A DNA stretch of 64,000 nucleotides from CBEULR01 sp965544035 (GTDB lineage: Bacteria > Bacillota > Desulfotomaculia > Desulfotomaculales > Desulforudaceae), in NCBI GenBank assembly GCA_965544035.1, contig CBEULR010000001.1, positions 1-64,000 of the forward strand. The letters run 5' to 3'. Each line of letters starts with the position of its first letter. The first letter of the stretch is position 1. The notes below the pieces were generated by a model. It was not told the DNA's origin. It did not search any database and saw nothing but the letters and a program-made list of their open reading frames with translations. Of this stretch, positions 35,999 through 43,107 are shown one piece after another. Both the position numbers and the translations under genes were made by a program.

Positions 35999-36028
35999 TT
36001 GTCAACCAAAAGCGGTTACGGGTACAAT
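35999..36028 (+). promoter_or_regulatory. Predicted promoter of the NifU-like selenoprotein gene
   Basis: TTGTCA and TACAAT are separated by 18 bases, 50 bases before the GTG start. Confidence 0.45.
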
Positions 36029-36077
36029 ACTGAGAGTGATTACTACATACAGTACCGAAGGAGGTTAACGGGCAGTC

Positions 36078-36296
36078 GTGAGAGAAAAAGTTGAAGCGGT
36101 TTTGAACCAGGTCCGTCCCTTCCTCCAGCGTGACGGCGGAGACGTTGAACTGGTTGATGTTGAGGACGGCGTGGTGAAGGTTAGACTTAAAGGCGCCTGC
36201 CACGGGTGAGGGATGGCCGTTGTAACCCTCAAGCAGGGTATTGAGCGGGTGCTCAAGCAAGCGATTCCGGAAGTGAAGGAAGTACGGCAGGTATAA
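36078..36296 (+). CDS. NifU-domain Fe-S protein, candidate selenoprotein (UGA = Sec)
   Basis: A 72-residue protein that covers exactly the NifU C-terminal (Nfu) domain, which holds a [4Fe-4S] cluster between two subunits and passes it to apo-proteins. It reads 'EAVLNQVRPFLQRDGGDVEL', then 'VKVRLKGACHG', then TGA at 36207-36209, then 'GMAVVTLKQGIERVLKQAIP' and stops at TAA. The family motif is GAC-x-x-C; here the second Cys codon is UGA in frame, giving CHGU. Family similarity continues unbroken on both sides, with no other disruption. A SECIS-like hairpin follows at a suitable distance, and selA is in this window. GTG start; GGAGG lies 14 bases upstream, rather far. Confidence 0.85.
36225..36250 (+). 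promoter_or_regulatory. Candidate bacterial SECIS element
   Basis: CTCAA (36228-36232) pairs with TTGAG (36241-36245) around loop GCAGGGTA. The stem is extended by ACC / GGT across a 2-base bulge. The loop begins with G and lies 23 bases after the UGA, within the window known for bacterial SECIS elements. A competing hairpin TTGAGC-GGGT-GCTCAA (36241-36256) is also possible. Confidence 0.65.
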
Positions 36297-36300
36297 CGAA

Positions 36301-36336
36301 GAAGGCCTCTCGGATGTGCGAGGGGCTTCTTTATGT
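36301..36336 (+). terminator. Terminator after the NifU-like gene
   Basis: GAAGGCCTCTCG pairs with CGAGGGGCTTC with one bulged base, followed by TTTATGTTT. Confidence 0.6.
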
Positions 36337-36473
36337 TTGTGTCTTTCGCTTGATTTACGGATGGAGAAATCAGGGAATATTATAAGATAAGATCAAATCC
36401 GGCCCGAGTGCTTATGGCTTGACAGTAGTCAAGCAAGTCATTAGAATAGGCTTGGGAGAAAATAGAATTGACA

Positions 36474-36502
36474 TTGACCTTATTGGTTTAGTGATATATG
36501 AC
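36474..36502 (+). promoter_or_regulatory. Predicted promoter of rny
   Basis: TTGACC and TATGAC are separated by 17 bases; an overlapping TTGACA lies 6 bases upstream. It is about 140 bases before the rny start, leaving a leader with a terminator in it. Confidence 0.4.
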
Positions 36503-36571
36503 AAAACCACATATGGTTAAATGAGGGACAGGAAACATAACCCGTCTCTTGTATGTCAATTCGTTTTTCTG

Positions 36572-36593
36572 CCGAGGATTCCTCGGTTTTTTT
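36572..36593 (+). terminator. Intrinsic terminator inside the rny leader
   Basis: CCGAGG-ATT-CCTCGG is followed by seven T, between the predicted promoter and the rny ribosome site. It may attenuate rny transcription. Confidence 0.75.
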
Positions 36594-36639
36594 GCATTTA
36601 CAAGAACCAGGATACTTAGCACTAGAGGAGGTGAAAACG

Positions 36640-38181
36640 GTGCCCGACACGGTAGTACTTATCGCAGTCTTGATTGCTGCTGCCATCGCCTTTGTTCTCG
36701 GTTATCTGTTGCGCAAGTTTCTTGCCGAGTCCAAGATTGCTTCTGCTGAAGAGAAAGCCAAAGCCATTCTCGATGAGGCGGCAAAAGATGCCGAAGCCAA
36801 GAAAAGGGAGGCATTGGTGGAAGCAAAGGAAGAGGTGCTTAAGCTCCGTAATGAGGTGGAGCGGGAGCACCGGGAACGCCGATCCGAGATCCAGCGCCTG
36901 GAGCGCAGGTTAGTTCAGAAGGAAGAAACTCTGGATCGCAAACAGGAAACGATCGAGAAAAAAGAAGAGGGCTTGGCACGAAAGGAAGCTGAGATTAACA
37001 GGACAAGAGCGGAGCTGGATGACCTCTACCGCAAACAGGTGCAAGAGTTGGAACGCATATCGGGGCTCAGTACCGAAGAGGCACGCAGCATTTTGCTGCG
37101 TGATGTGGAAAAGGAAATTCAGCAGGAAACTGCCATCATGATCAAGGAACTGGAAAGTAAGGCCAAGGAAGAGGCCGAACGCCGGGCCCGAAATATTGTG
37201 TCGTTGGCTATTCAGCGGTGTGCGGCCGATCATGTTGCGGAATCCACAGTATCGGTTATTCCACTGCCGAATGATGAGATGAAGGGCCGAATCATCGGCC
37301 GTGAGGGTCGGAATATTCGAGCCTTCGAAACACTCACCGGTGTTGACCTCATTATTGATGATACTCCGGAGGCCGTTATTCTGTCCGGTTTCGATCCGAT
37401 TAGGCGTGAAACCGCACGTATGGCGCTTGAGAAGCTGATTTCAGACGGGCGGATCCATCCGGCCAGGATCGAGGAAATGGTGGAAAAGGCGCGTAAAGAA
37501 CTGGATGTCCAGATCAGAGAGGCTGGGGAACAGGCTGCGTTCGAAGCCAATGTGCACAATTTGCATCCTGATTTGATAAAGCTTCTTGGACGATTGAAGT
37601 TCCGCACCAGTTACGGGCAAAATGTACTCAAGCATTCGGTGGAAGTAGCCCATCTGTCCGGGATGATGGCCGCCGAGCTTGGTGCAGACGAAAAACTGGC
37701 CCGTCGCGCGGGATTGCTGCACGATATTGGTAAGGCCGTCGATCATGAGGTGGAAGGTCCGCACGTAACCATCGGTGTTGACTTGGCTCGAAAATACCAG
37801 GAGCATCCGGAGGTTCTGCACGCAATTGCCGCTCACCACGGTGATGAAGAACCGACTACCATCGAAGCTGTGCTGGTGCAGGCGGCCGATGCCATTTCAG
37901 CAGCCCGACCGGGCGCACGGCGCGAAACACTTGAGAATTACATTAAGCGGCTTACCAAACTGGAGGAAATCGCGAATTCATTTCCCGGAGTGGATAAGGC
38001 TTTTGCCATCCAGGCCGGACGTGAAATCCGGATCATGGTTAAGCCTGATAAGGTTGATGATCTGGGTGCGGTTCGGTTGGTCAGAGATGTTGCACGTAAG
38101 ATCGAAAATGAACTCGAGTATCCGGGGCAGATTAAGGTTATTATCATTCGTGAAACCCGGGTTGTCGAGTATGCTAAATAG
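36640..38181 (+). CDS. rny: Ribonuclease Y
   Basis: About 513 residues, the normal RNase Y length. This membrane-anchored endoribonuclease initiates mRNA decay in Firmicutes. It has an N-terminal transmembrane helix (residues 5-25), a long coiled coil to about 190, a KH domain with 'GRIIGREGRNIRAFETLTGVD' near 225, and an HD domain with 'LLHDIGKAVDHEVEGPH' near 365 supplying the metal-binding His-Asp. GTG 36640 follows GAGGAGGTG; an in-frame ATG at 36553 would read through the leader terminator and is rejected. ymdB follows at once, as in Bacillus. Confidence 0.95.
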   Translation: MPDTVVLIAVLIAAAIAFVLGYLLRKFLAESKIASAEEKAKAILDEAAKDAEAKKREALVEAKEEVLKLRNEVEREHRERRSEIQRLERRLVQKEETLDRKQETIEKKEEGLARKEAEINRTRAELDDLYRKQVQELERISGLSTEEARSILLRDVEKEIQQETAIMIKELESKAKEEAERRARNIVSLAIQRCAADHVAESTVSVIPLPNDEMKGRIIGREGRNIRAFETLTGVDLIIDDTPEAVILSGFDPIRRETARMALEKLISDGRIHPARIEEMVEKARKELDVQIREAGEQAAFEANVHNLHPDLIKLLGRLKFRTSYGQNVLKHSVEVAHLSGMMAAELGADEKLARRAGLLHDIGKAVDHEVEGPHVTIGVDLARKYQEHPEVLHAIAAHHGDEEPTTIEAVLVQAADAISAARPGARRETLENYIKRLTKLEEIANSFPGVDKAFAIQAGREIRIMVKPDKVDDLGAVRLVRDVARKIENELEYPGQIKVIIIRETRVVEYAK

Positions 38182-38220
38182 GCATAATCAGGGAAGCCTG
38201 ATGAAAGATGTGAGATTGGC

Positions 38221-39015
38221 TTGCGGCTGTTAATGATCGGTGATATCGTAGGTCGGCCAGGCCGTAAAGCGGTACGTGAGAATCTGTCACAAATCATTGA
38301 TGATTATGCTGTGGATTTCGTCCTGGCGAACGGGGAGAATGCCTCTGGAGGCAAGGGGCTCACTCTGGACGTAGCTAATGAACTGTTCAGCTACGGTATT
38401 GATGCCCTCACGATGGGAAACCACGTGTGGAACAAGAAGGAGATCTTCCAGTTTATCGACGAAGAACCTCGGCTGATAAGACCGGCAAACTACCCACCCG
38501 GTACCCCCGGCGTGGGTTTTGCCGTCTATACTGATGTGCGCGGAGCGAAGGTGGGCGTAGCCAACATTTCGGGCCGGGTTTTCATGCCTTCGTTGGACTG
38601 TCCGTTTCGGGTGATTGATGATCTGTTGCCACATATCCGTCGGGAGACAGCTGTGATTATTGTGGACTTTCACGCGGAGGCGACTTCGGAGAAGATCGCC
38701 ATGGGATGGTATCTCGATGGGCGGGTCAGTGCGGTGCTGGGGACGCATACGCACGTGCAGACGGCGGACGAACGCATATTGCCGGGCGGAACCGCATTCA
38801 TTACCGATGTGGGAATGACCGGCCCGAGCGAGTCGGTGATCGGGGTCAAGAAGGAAACTGTAATCGAACGTTTCGTTTCGCAGATGCCCCGCAGGTTTGA
38901 AGTGGCCTCCGGGCCTTATCAGCTAAACGCCGTTGTGGTTGAGATAGACGATGAAAGCGGGCGTGCCTTGTTGATCGAGCGCATAATCGCGTTTGAGCAA
39001 CAAAATTCGACCTAA
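38221..39015 (+). CDS. ymdB: YmdB family metallophosphoesterase
   Basis: A 264-residue calcineurin-like phosphoesterase of the TIGR00282 family, a 2',3'-cyclic-nucleotide phosphodiesterase that influences biofilm and late adaptive responses in Bacillus. Motifs are 'IGDIVGRPGRKAV' (metal Asp), 'VLANGENASGGKG', 'LTMGNHVWNKKEI', 'VDFHAEATSEKIAMGWYLDGR' and 'GTHTHVQTADERILPGGT'. The TTG start has only a weak ribosome site. It follows rny by about 40 bases. Confidence 0.95.
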   Translation: MRLLMIGDIVGRPGRKAVRENLSQIIDDYAVDFVLANGENASGGKGLTLDVANELFSYGIDALTMGNHVWNKKEIFQFIDEEPRLIRPANYPPGTPGVGFAVYTDVRGAKVGVANISGRVFMPSLDCPFRVIDDLLPHIRRETAVIIVDFHAEATSEKIAMGWYLDGRVSAVLGTHTHVQTADERILPGGTAFITDVGMTGPSESVIGVKKETVIERFVSQMPRRFEVASGPYQLNAVVVEIDDESGRALLIERIIAFEQQNST

Positions 39016-39052
39016 TCTTTGCCCAATTTATAAAAATTTTTCCATTAGTTTA

Positions 39053-39080
39053 AAAGGAAATTATTGAGCGTTTGGCGAAT
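39053..39080 (+). promoter_or_regulatory. Predicted sigma-H promoter of spoVS
   Basis: AAAGGAAAT (RnAGGAwww) and GGCGAAT (RnnGAAT) are separated by 12 bases, a full match to the sigma-H consensus. Bacillus spoVS is known to be sigma-H dependent. Confidence 0.7.
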
Positions 39081-39130
39081 ATCATCGCTATAGCAGCTGG
39101 TAAGGTGTCCACTAACGAGGAGGTACAATG

Positions 39131-39391
39131 ATGGAGGTCTTAAAAGTTTCAGCAAAATCCAGTCCAAATTCCGTGGCCGGGGCACTGGCTGGTGTATTGC
39201 GAGAGCGTGGAAGTGCTGAATTGCAAGCTATCGGAGCCGGAGCCATTAATCAAGCCGTAAAGGCGATTGCCATCGCCCGTGGTTTTGTTGCTCCAGCGGG
39301 TATGGATTTGATTTGCATTCCTGCCTTCACCGATATTATGATCGATGGAGAGGAACGAACTGCGATTAAGCTGATTGTGGAGCCCCGGTAA
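39131..39391 (+). CDS. spoVS: Stage V sporulation protein S
   Basis: An 86-residue Alba-like-fold protein, nearly identical to the universal SpoVS pattern ('EVLKVSAKSSPNSVAGALAG', 'AIGAGAINQAVKAIAIARG', 'CIPAFTDIMIDGEERTAIKL'). SpoVS is needed for spore coat/cortex progression and septation control, and is also found outside spore formers. Two ATGs are adjacent; the second gives the canonical start. GAGGAGG precedes it. Confidence 0.96.
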   Translation: MEVLKVSAKSSPNSVAGALAGVLRERGSAELQAIGAGAINQAVKAIAIARGFVAPAGMDLICIPAFTDIMIDGEERTAIKLIVEPR

Positions 39392-39454
39392 TTCCAGAAT
39401 TCGGGATAATTTCCATACCGGAGGGGAACAGCCTCGCTGACAAGGAGGACCGGA

Positions 39455-40429
39455 GTGAATCCAGTCCGATACGCCGAAGAGCTGCAGTCCAGACTGTGGA
39501 TTGTGGATGGCCATTGTGACACCTTACAGGACATTTGGCGTGGGACAAGGGATTGTGCGCGAGAAGATGCAGGAGGACACCTTGACTTGCCCCGATTGCG
39601 CAGGGGTGGAGTCAAGGTGCAGTTTTTTGCCGCCTTTGTTCACCCCGATTTCACGAAAGAAGGCGTGACCAGGGTAATGGAACTGGTGGACGCCTTTCAC
39701 GTTTTTATGGGGGCCGGAGACCGGGGTATACGGCCTGTTTACAGTTACGCGGACATAATCGACACGCGGGCGCAAGGACAGATCGCCGCTTTGCTCACGG
39801 TGGAGGGCGGGGAAGCACTCGCCGGCAGTCTGGCTGTGCTGAGAAACTTATACCGTTTGGGTGTCAGGGGGCTGACGCTCACGTGGAACCATCGTAACGA
39901 ACTCGGGGACGGGGTGATGGAGAGTGTCGACAGGGGTTTGACTCCATTCGGCAGGGATGTGGTTGAGGAAATGAATCGTCTCGGTATGTTGATTGACGTA
40001 TCGCATTTGGGACCGGTCGGGGTCCGTGACGTGCTCAGACTCTCGGAAAAACCGGTCATTGCCTCCCACAGCAACTGCCATCAGCTTTGTCCGCACCCGC
40101 GCAACCTGTCGGACGAACAGATCAGAGGCATCGCTGAAGCGGGCGGGGTGGTCGGTGCCACGTTCGTTCCCGACTTTGTCGACCCGGAAAAGCCCTCATT
40201 GGAGAGACTGCTTGACCATATTGGCCATATGGTGCGGGTAGGCGGCATCGCCAGTGTCGGTGTCGGCTCAGACTTCGATGGTTTTACGGGCGTGCTGCCA
40301 GGTCTGGAAGACGTCGGTGAAATGGTCAATTTGACCGCCGGTCTGCTGGAGCGCGGCTATAGAGAAAACGAGGTGGAGATGATTTTGGGCGGGAATTTGC
40401 TCCGCGTGCTTCGGGAGACTATCGGATAA
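39455..40429 (+). CDS. Membrane dipeptidase family (M19) protein
   Basis: A 324-residue zinc dipeptidase of the amidohydrolase fold (renal dipeptidase family). Metal-binding motifs are 'IVDGHCDTLQDI' (HxD, about residue 20), 'LLTVEGGEAL' (bridging Glu, about 112), and 'VIASHSNCHQLCPHPRNLSDEQI' (His pair, about 200). A late 'VGVGSDFDGF' follows. Substrates are L-D dipeptides or similar. A Bacillus counterpart often sits in a spore-related context; here it follows spoVS. The GTG start follows AAGGAGGACC. Confidence 0.93.
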   Translation: MNPVRYAEELQSRLWIVDGHCDTLQDIWRGTRDCAREDAGGHLDLPRLRRGGVKVQFFAAFVHPDFTKEGVTRVMELVDAFHVFMGAGDRGIRPVYSYADIIDTRAQGQIAALLTVEGGEALAGSLAVLRNLYRLGVRGLTLTWNHRNELGDGVMESVDRGLTPFGRDVVEEMNRLGMLIDVSHLGPVGVRDVLRLSEKPVIASHSNCHQLCPHPRNLSDEQIRGIAEAGGVVGATFVPDFVDPEKPSLERLLDHIGHMVRVGGIASVGVGSDFDGFTGVLPGLEDVGEMVNLTAGLLERGYRENEVEMILGGNLLRVLRETIG

Positions 40430-40442
40430 GGGGGGAAGAAAG

Positions 40443-41249
40443 ATGGCGGCCGACCTGCACATACATACCTGTTTTTCCGACGGGAGCGATACACCTGGTC
40501 AGATCGTGGATGAAGCGCTTGCATTGGGACTGGATGCGATCGCCGTCACCGACCATGACACTGTGGCCGGTATCGTCTCCGCCCAAGAGGCCGTACGCGG
40601 CCGACCCCTTACGGTTGTCCCTGGAGTGGAAATCAACACCGAGACCGATGGGCGTCAGGTGCACATTCTTGGTTACTACATCGACGTTTCCAGCCCGGCT
40701 TTGGTGAAACGCCTGGAACTCCTGGCCGAGGCCAGAGATGTGCGCGTTAAGGAAATGATTCGGAAGCTTCAGCTTCTGAATATTCCCATCAGTGTTGATG
40801 ATGTGCGCCCGGAGGGCGGCGGAACACTCGGCCGACCCCATATAGCGGCGGCTTTGTGCCGCATCGGTACGGTGTCTAGTATTCAGGAAGCTTTTGAACG
40901 CTTTATCGGGCGTAACAGGCCGGCTTACGTGCGCCGTTCGGGATGCACCCCGGTTGAGGCGGTGGAACTGGTGCTTGAAGCCGGGGGAGTGCCCGTGATG
41001 GCCCATCCGGGGACGGCGGCAGCGGACGAGATCATTCCTGCTCTGGTTGAGAAAGGGCTGAAAGGGTTGGAGGTATTTCATCCGGAGCACGATCCGGCGC
41101 AGGTGAAGCACTATCTGAACCTGAGCCGTCGCTACGGATTGCTGTCTACGGGGGGATCCGACTACCACGGCCGCGGCTATAGGTCAAGACTCGGCCAGGC
41201 CACCGTTCCCAACGTCACCGTGGATAGACTGCGCGCGCTGAAAGGGTGA
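40443..41249 (+). CDS. PHP domain phosphoesterase
   Basis: A 268-residue PHP protein of the TrpH/YciV (RNase AM) type. Metal-binding motifs: 'DLHIHTCFSDGSDTP' (about residues 4-18), 'AVTDHDTVAGI' (about 34), 'VPGVEINTE' (about 60), 'GRPHIAAAL' and 'GGSDYHG' near the C-terminus. Related enzymes cleave nucleoside 3',5'-bisphosphates or trim RNA 5' ends. It begins 13 bases after the dipeptidase stop, so the two are co-transcribed. Confidence 0.9.
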   Translation: MAADLHIHTCFSDGSDTPGQIVDEALALGLDAIAVTDHDTVAGIVSAQEAVRGRPLTVVPGVEINTETDGRQVHILGYYIDVSSPALVKRLELLAEARDVRVKEMIRKLQLLNIPISVDDVRPEGGGTLGRPHIAAALCRIGTVSSIQEAFERFIGRNRPAYVRRSGCTPVEAVELVLEAGGVPVMAHPGTAAADEIIPALVEKGLKGLEVFHPEHDPAQVKHYLNLSRRYGLLSTGGSDYHGRGYRSRLGQATVPNVTVDRLRALKG

Positions 41250-41311
41250 GTCTATTTTTCTAGCGTTTTACATAGACTATAAATAGACTGCGGCGTGTTG
41301 GAGGGCATGCG

Positions 41312-41578
41312 ATGTATAAAGAAGCCGAACTGGAAAGGCGCGTGCAGGAGCTGGAAAACAAACTGCTTCAGCTGCGGCTCAGCAGGAGAGTGCTCATGCT
41401 CCTATTAGAGAAGCTGGACCGAGAGCGTTCAGCTTTCCTGGAGCGCCTGGAGCGTGAAAACAAGCGGCTTGCCAGGTCGAATCAGCAGTATGCACAGAGT
41501 TTGCTGCAAAAGAATCGGCAAATAATCGAGCTGGAGTCCAGGCTGCAGCACTATGCCCGGCAAGAATCGGGCTATTGA
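41312..41578 (+). CDS. Small coiled-coil protein
   Basis: An 88-residue protein predicted to be entirely coiled coil, with continuous Leu heptads ('RRVQELENKLLQLRLSRRVLML'). No family recognised. It is rich in Arg, Glu and Leu and has no cysteine or membrane helix. The ATG follows a weak GGAGGG-like site. Confidence 0.7.
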   Translation: MYKEAELERRVQELENKLLQLRLSRRVLMLLLEKLDRERSAFLERLERENKRLARSNQQYAQSLLQKNRQIIELESRLQHYARQESGY

Positions 41579-41582
41579 ACAG

Positions 41583-41603
41583 TTATCCACATTATTATAC
41601 ACA
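41583..41603 (+). other. Tandem DnaA boxes
   Basis: TTATCCACA (41583-41591) and TTATACACA (41595-41603) both match the DnaA-box consensus TTATnCACA. They have the same orientation and are 3 bases apart. Confidence 0.55.
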
Positions 41604-41647
41604 GAATGGGAATTGCTGTTAGTAATTACGGAAAGTGGCGATATGTC

Positions 41648-41674
41648 AGGGGCCCGCGACGGGTCTCTTTTTTT
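41648..41674 (+). terminator. Intrinsic terminator
   Basis: AGGGGCCCG pairs with CGGGTCTCT (with two G-U pairs) around CGA, followed by seven T. Confidence 0.8.
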
Positions 41675-41724
41675 GTATTCTGCTGTATGCTATAATCAGG
41701 GGCTAGAGGTGAGAAAGAAATCCC

Positions 41725-42138
41725 ATGCGAATCGCCGTAGTTGACGGTCAAGGCGGGGGAATCGGCAAGCACATCACGGAAAAACTGCGCCGCGAACTGC
41801 CTGAAGGAACCGAAATCCTTGCCCTGGGCACCAATGCGCTGGCAGCTTCGGTTATGTTGCGCGCCGGGGCGAATGAAGGGGCCAGCGGAGAAAATGCCGT
41901 TGTATTCTGCGCCCCGCGTGTGGATTTTATTGTTGGACCGATCAGCATCATAATACCGAACGCGATGTGCGGCGAATTATCTCCCCGAATGGCCGAGGCC
42001 ATTGCCTCCAGCCCCGCGCGAAAAATCCTGATTCCTCTGATTCGGGGAGATGTGGATATCGTTGGTCTGCGTTCCGAACCTCTGCCTCATCTAATTGACG
42101 AGCTTGTAGCCAGAATAAAATCGCTGCAGACCGGCTGA
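41725..42138 (+). CDS. DUF3842 family protein
   Basis: A 137-residue protein with a Rossmann-like start ('RIAVVDGQGGGIGKHI'), then 'LALGTNALAASVMLRAGANEGASGENAVV' and 'VDFIVGPISIIIPNAMCGELSPRMAEAI'. This matches DUF3842, a clostridial family of unknown function. A TATAAT lies about 31 bases upstream; AGAGGTGAG is the ribosome site. Confidence 0.85.
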   Translation: MRIAVVDGQGGGIGKHITEKLRRELPEGTEILALGTNALAASVMLRAGANEGASGENAVVFCAPRVDFIVGPISIIIPNAMCGELSPRMAEAIASSPARKILIPLIRGDVDIVGLRSEPLPHLIDELVARIKSLQTG

Positions 42139-42195
42139 GCCCGGATTCCGTTCGCACTGATTCAGGGGAATGCCGGCGCGGTAAGGAGGATTTAG

Positions 42196-42807
42196 GTGGC
42201 CTGTACCCTGTATTTGGTCCGACACGGCGAAACTCTGTGGAATAATGCCAAGCGTTATCAGGGGCACGCGAATATTGCCCTGAATGAAATAGGCAAACGT
42301 CAGGCCGAAGCATTGTCCAAGAGGTTGGCTTGTGAACGGTTTGCCGCTATCTATGCAAGTGATCTGATCCGGGCGCATGAAACCGCCCGGATTATCGCCC
42401 GTCCGCATGGTTTGTCGGTGCGCACGATGGCCGAGCTGAGAGAGATCCGCTTCGGTGAGTGGGAAGGATTGACCCGCGAGGAAATCCGGGAACGTTTCCC
42501 GGAAATGAGCAGCCGGTGGTGGTCTCGGCCCCTTCATACACGTTTGCCCAGGGGTGAGACTTTGGCCGAGGTAGCCGAGCGGGTGATGGGTGCGATTGGG
42601 GAGATTACCCGCCGTCACCCCGGGGAGAAGGTTCTTGTGGCCGCTCACGGCGGCACTATTCGGGTAATCGTTGCGGCCTATCTTGCCATGGATTTAAACG
42701 AGTACTGGCGTTTGCGTCAGGACAACACGGCTTTGAGTATCGTCGACGTCTTTGATGACGGTCGCGGACAGCTTCGCCTGTTCAACGATACGACGCATAT
42801 CGCTTGA
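42196..42807 (+). CDS. Histidine phosphatase family protein (CobC/PhoE-like)
   Basis: A 203-residue branch-1 histidine phosphatase. The phospho-His motif 'YLVRHGETLWN' lies at residues 5-15, with the second catalytic Arg/Glu in 'LREIRFGEWEGL' and His in 'VAAHGGTIRVI' (about 153). The 'FGEWEGL' form is shared by alpha-ribazole phosphatase and broad-specificity phosphatases; there is no other cobalamin gene here, so the substrate is open. The GTG start follows AAGGAGG. Confidence 0.9.
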   Translation: MACTLYLVRHGETLWNNAKRYQGHANIALNEIGKRQAEALSKRLACERFAAIYASDLIRAHETARIIARPHGLSVRTMAELREIRFGEWEGLTREEIRERFPEMSSRWWSRPLHTRLPRGETLAEVAERVMGAIGEITRRHPGEKVLVAAHGGTIRVIVAAYLAMDLNEYWRLRQDNTALSIVDVFDDGRGQLRLFNDTTHIA

Positions 42808-42848
42808 CAAAGGCAGACACACCCGCACCAACCAGTTAGTGTTAATTA

Positions 42849-42877
42849 TTGACACATTTCTCTTATTATGCTATAAT
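42849..42877 (+). promoter_or_regulatory. Promoter of the riboswitch-kamA unit
   Basis: Consensus TTGACA and TATAAT are separated by 17 bases, ending about 15 bases before the riboswitch. Confidence 0.85.
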
Positions 42878-42892
42878 CGACGTAATTAAATA

Positions 42893-43040
42893 GGATCGCT
42901 GAGTTCTCGCTCTGAGAAGCGGGGGAACCATTAACTGGGGTGAATCCCGGATATTCCGGGTAGGGTGATCTTCTCATCCGAATCCGTCAGCTAACCTCGT
43001 AAGCGTGGGAGGAAACCCACATTAGTTGAACGGCTAATGT
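42893..43040 (+). ncRNA. c-di-AMP riboswitch (ydaO/yuaA class)
   Basis: The conserved core blocks of the ydaO/yuaA aptamer occur in order: GGGGGAACCA, GGGGTGAATC, GGGTAGGGTGA, CCGAATCCGTCAGCTAACC, TCGTAAGCG. The class senses cyclic di-AMP and normally switches transcription off through a downstream terminator. It lies between a consensus promoter and a terminator in front of kamA. Confidence 0.92.
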
Positions 43041-43054
43041 ATGGTGTGTTACGC

Positions 43055-43083
43055 CCCGGAGCAGAGCTCCGGGTTCTTATTTT
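43055..43083 (+). terminator. Riboswitch expression-platform terminator
   Basis: CCCGGAGC-AGA-GCTCCGGG is followed by TTCTTATTTT, 25 bases before the kamA start. Confidence 0.85.
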
Positions 43084-43107
43084 AATGGAAGGAAGGTGAT
43101 GTGATAT

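Noticed and set aside
35925..36260. Minus-strand open frame of 111 codons across the NifU-like gene
   Set aside because: It is the antisense shadow of the UGA-containing gene, has no ribosome site and shows no family similarity.
36078..36296. Reading the NifU-like gene as a nonsense pseudogene
   Set aside because: The only lesion is TGA at the exact position of a redox/cluster Cys, the codon is followed by a SECIS-like hairpin, and selA is nearby; chance placement is unlikely.
36553..36639. N-terminal extension of RNase Y from ATG 36553
   Set aside because: It would translate across an intrinsic terminator, and GTG 36640 has a strong ribosome site and gives the normal length.
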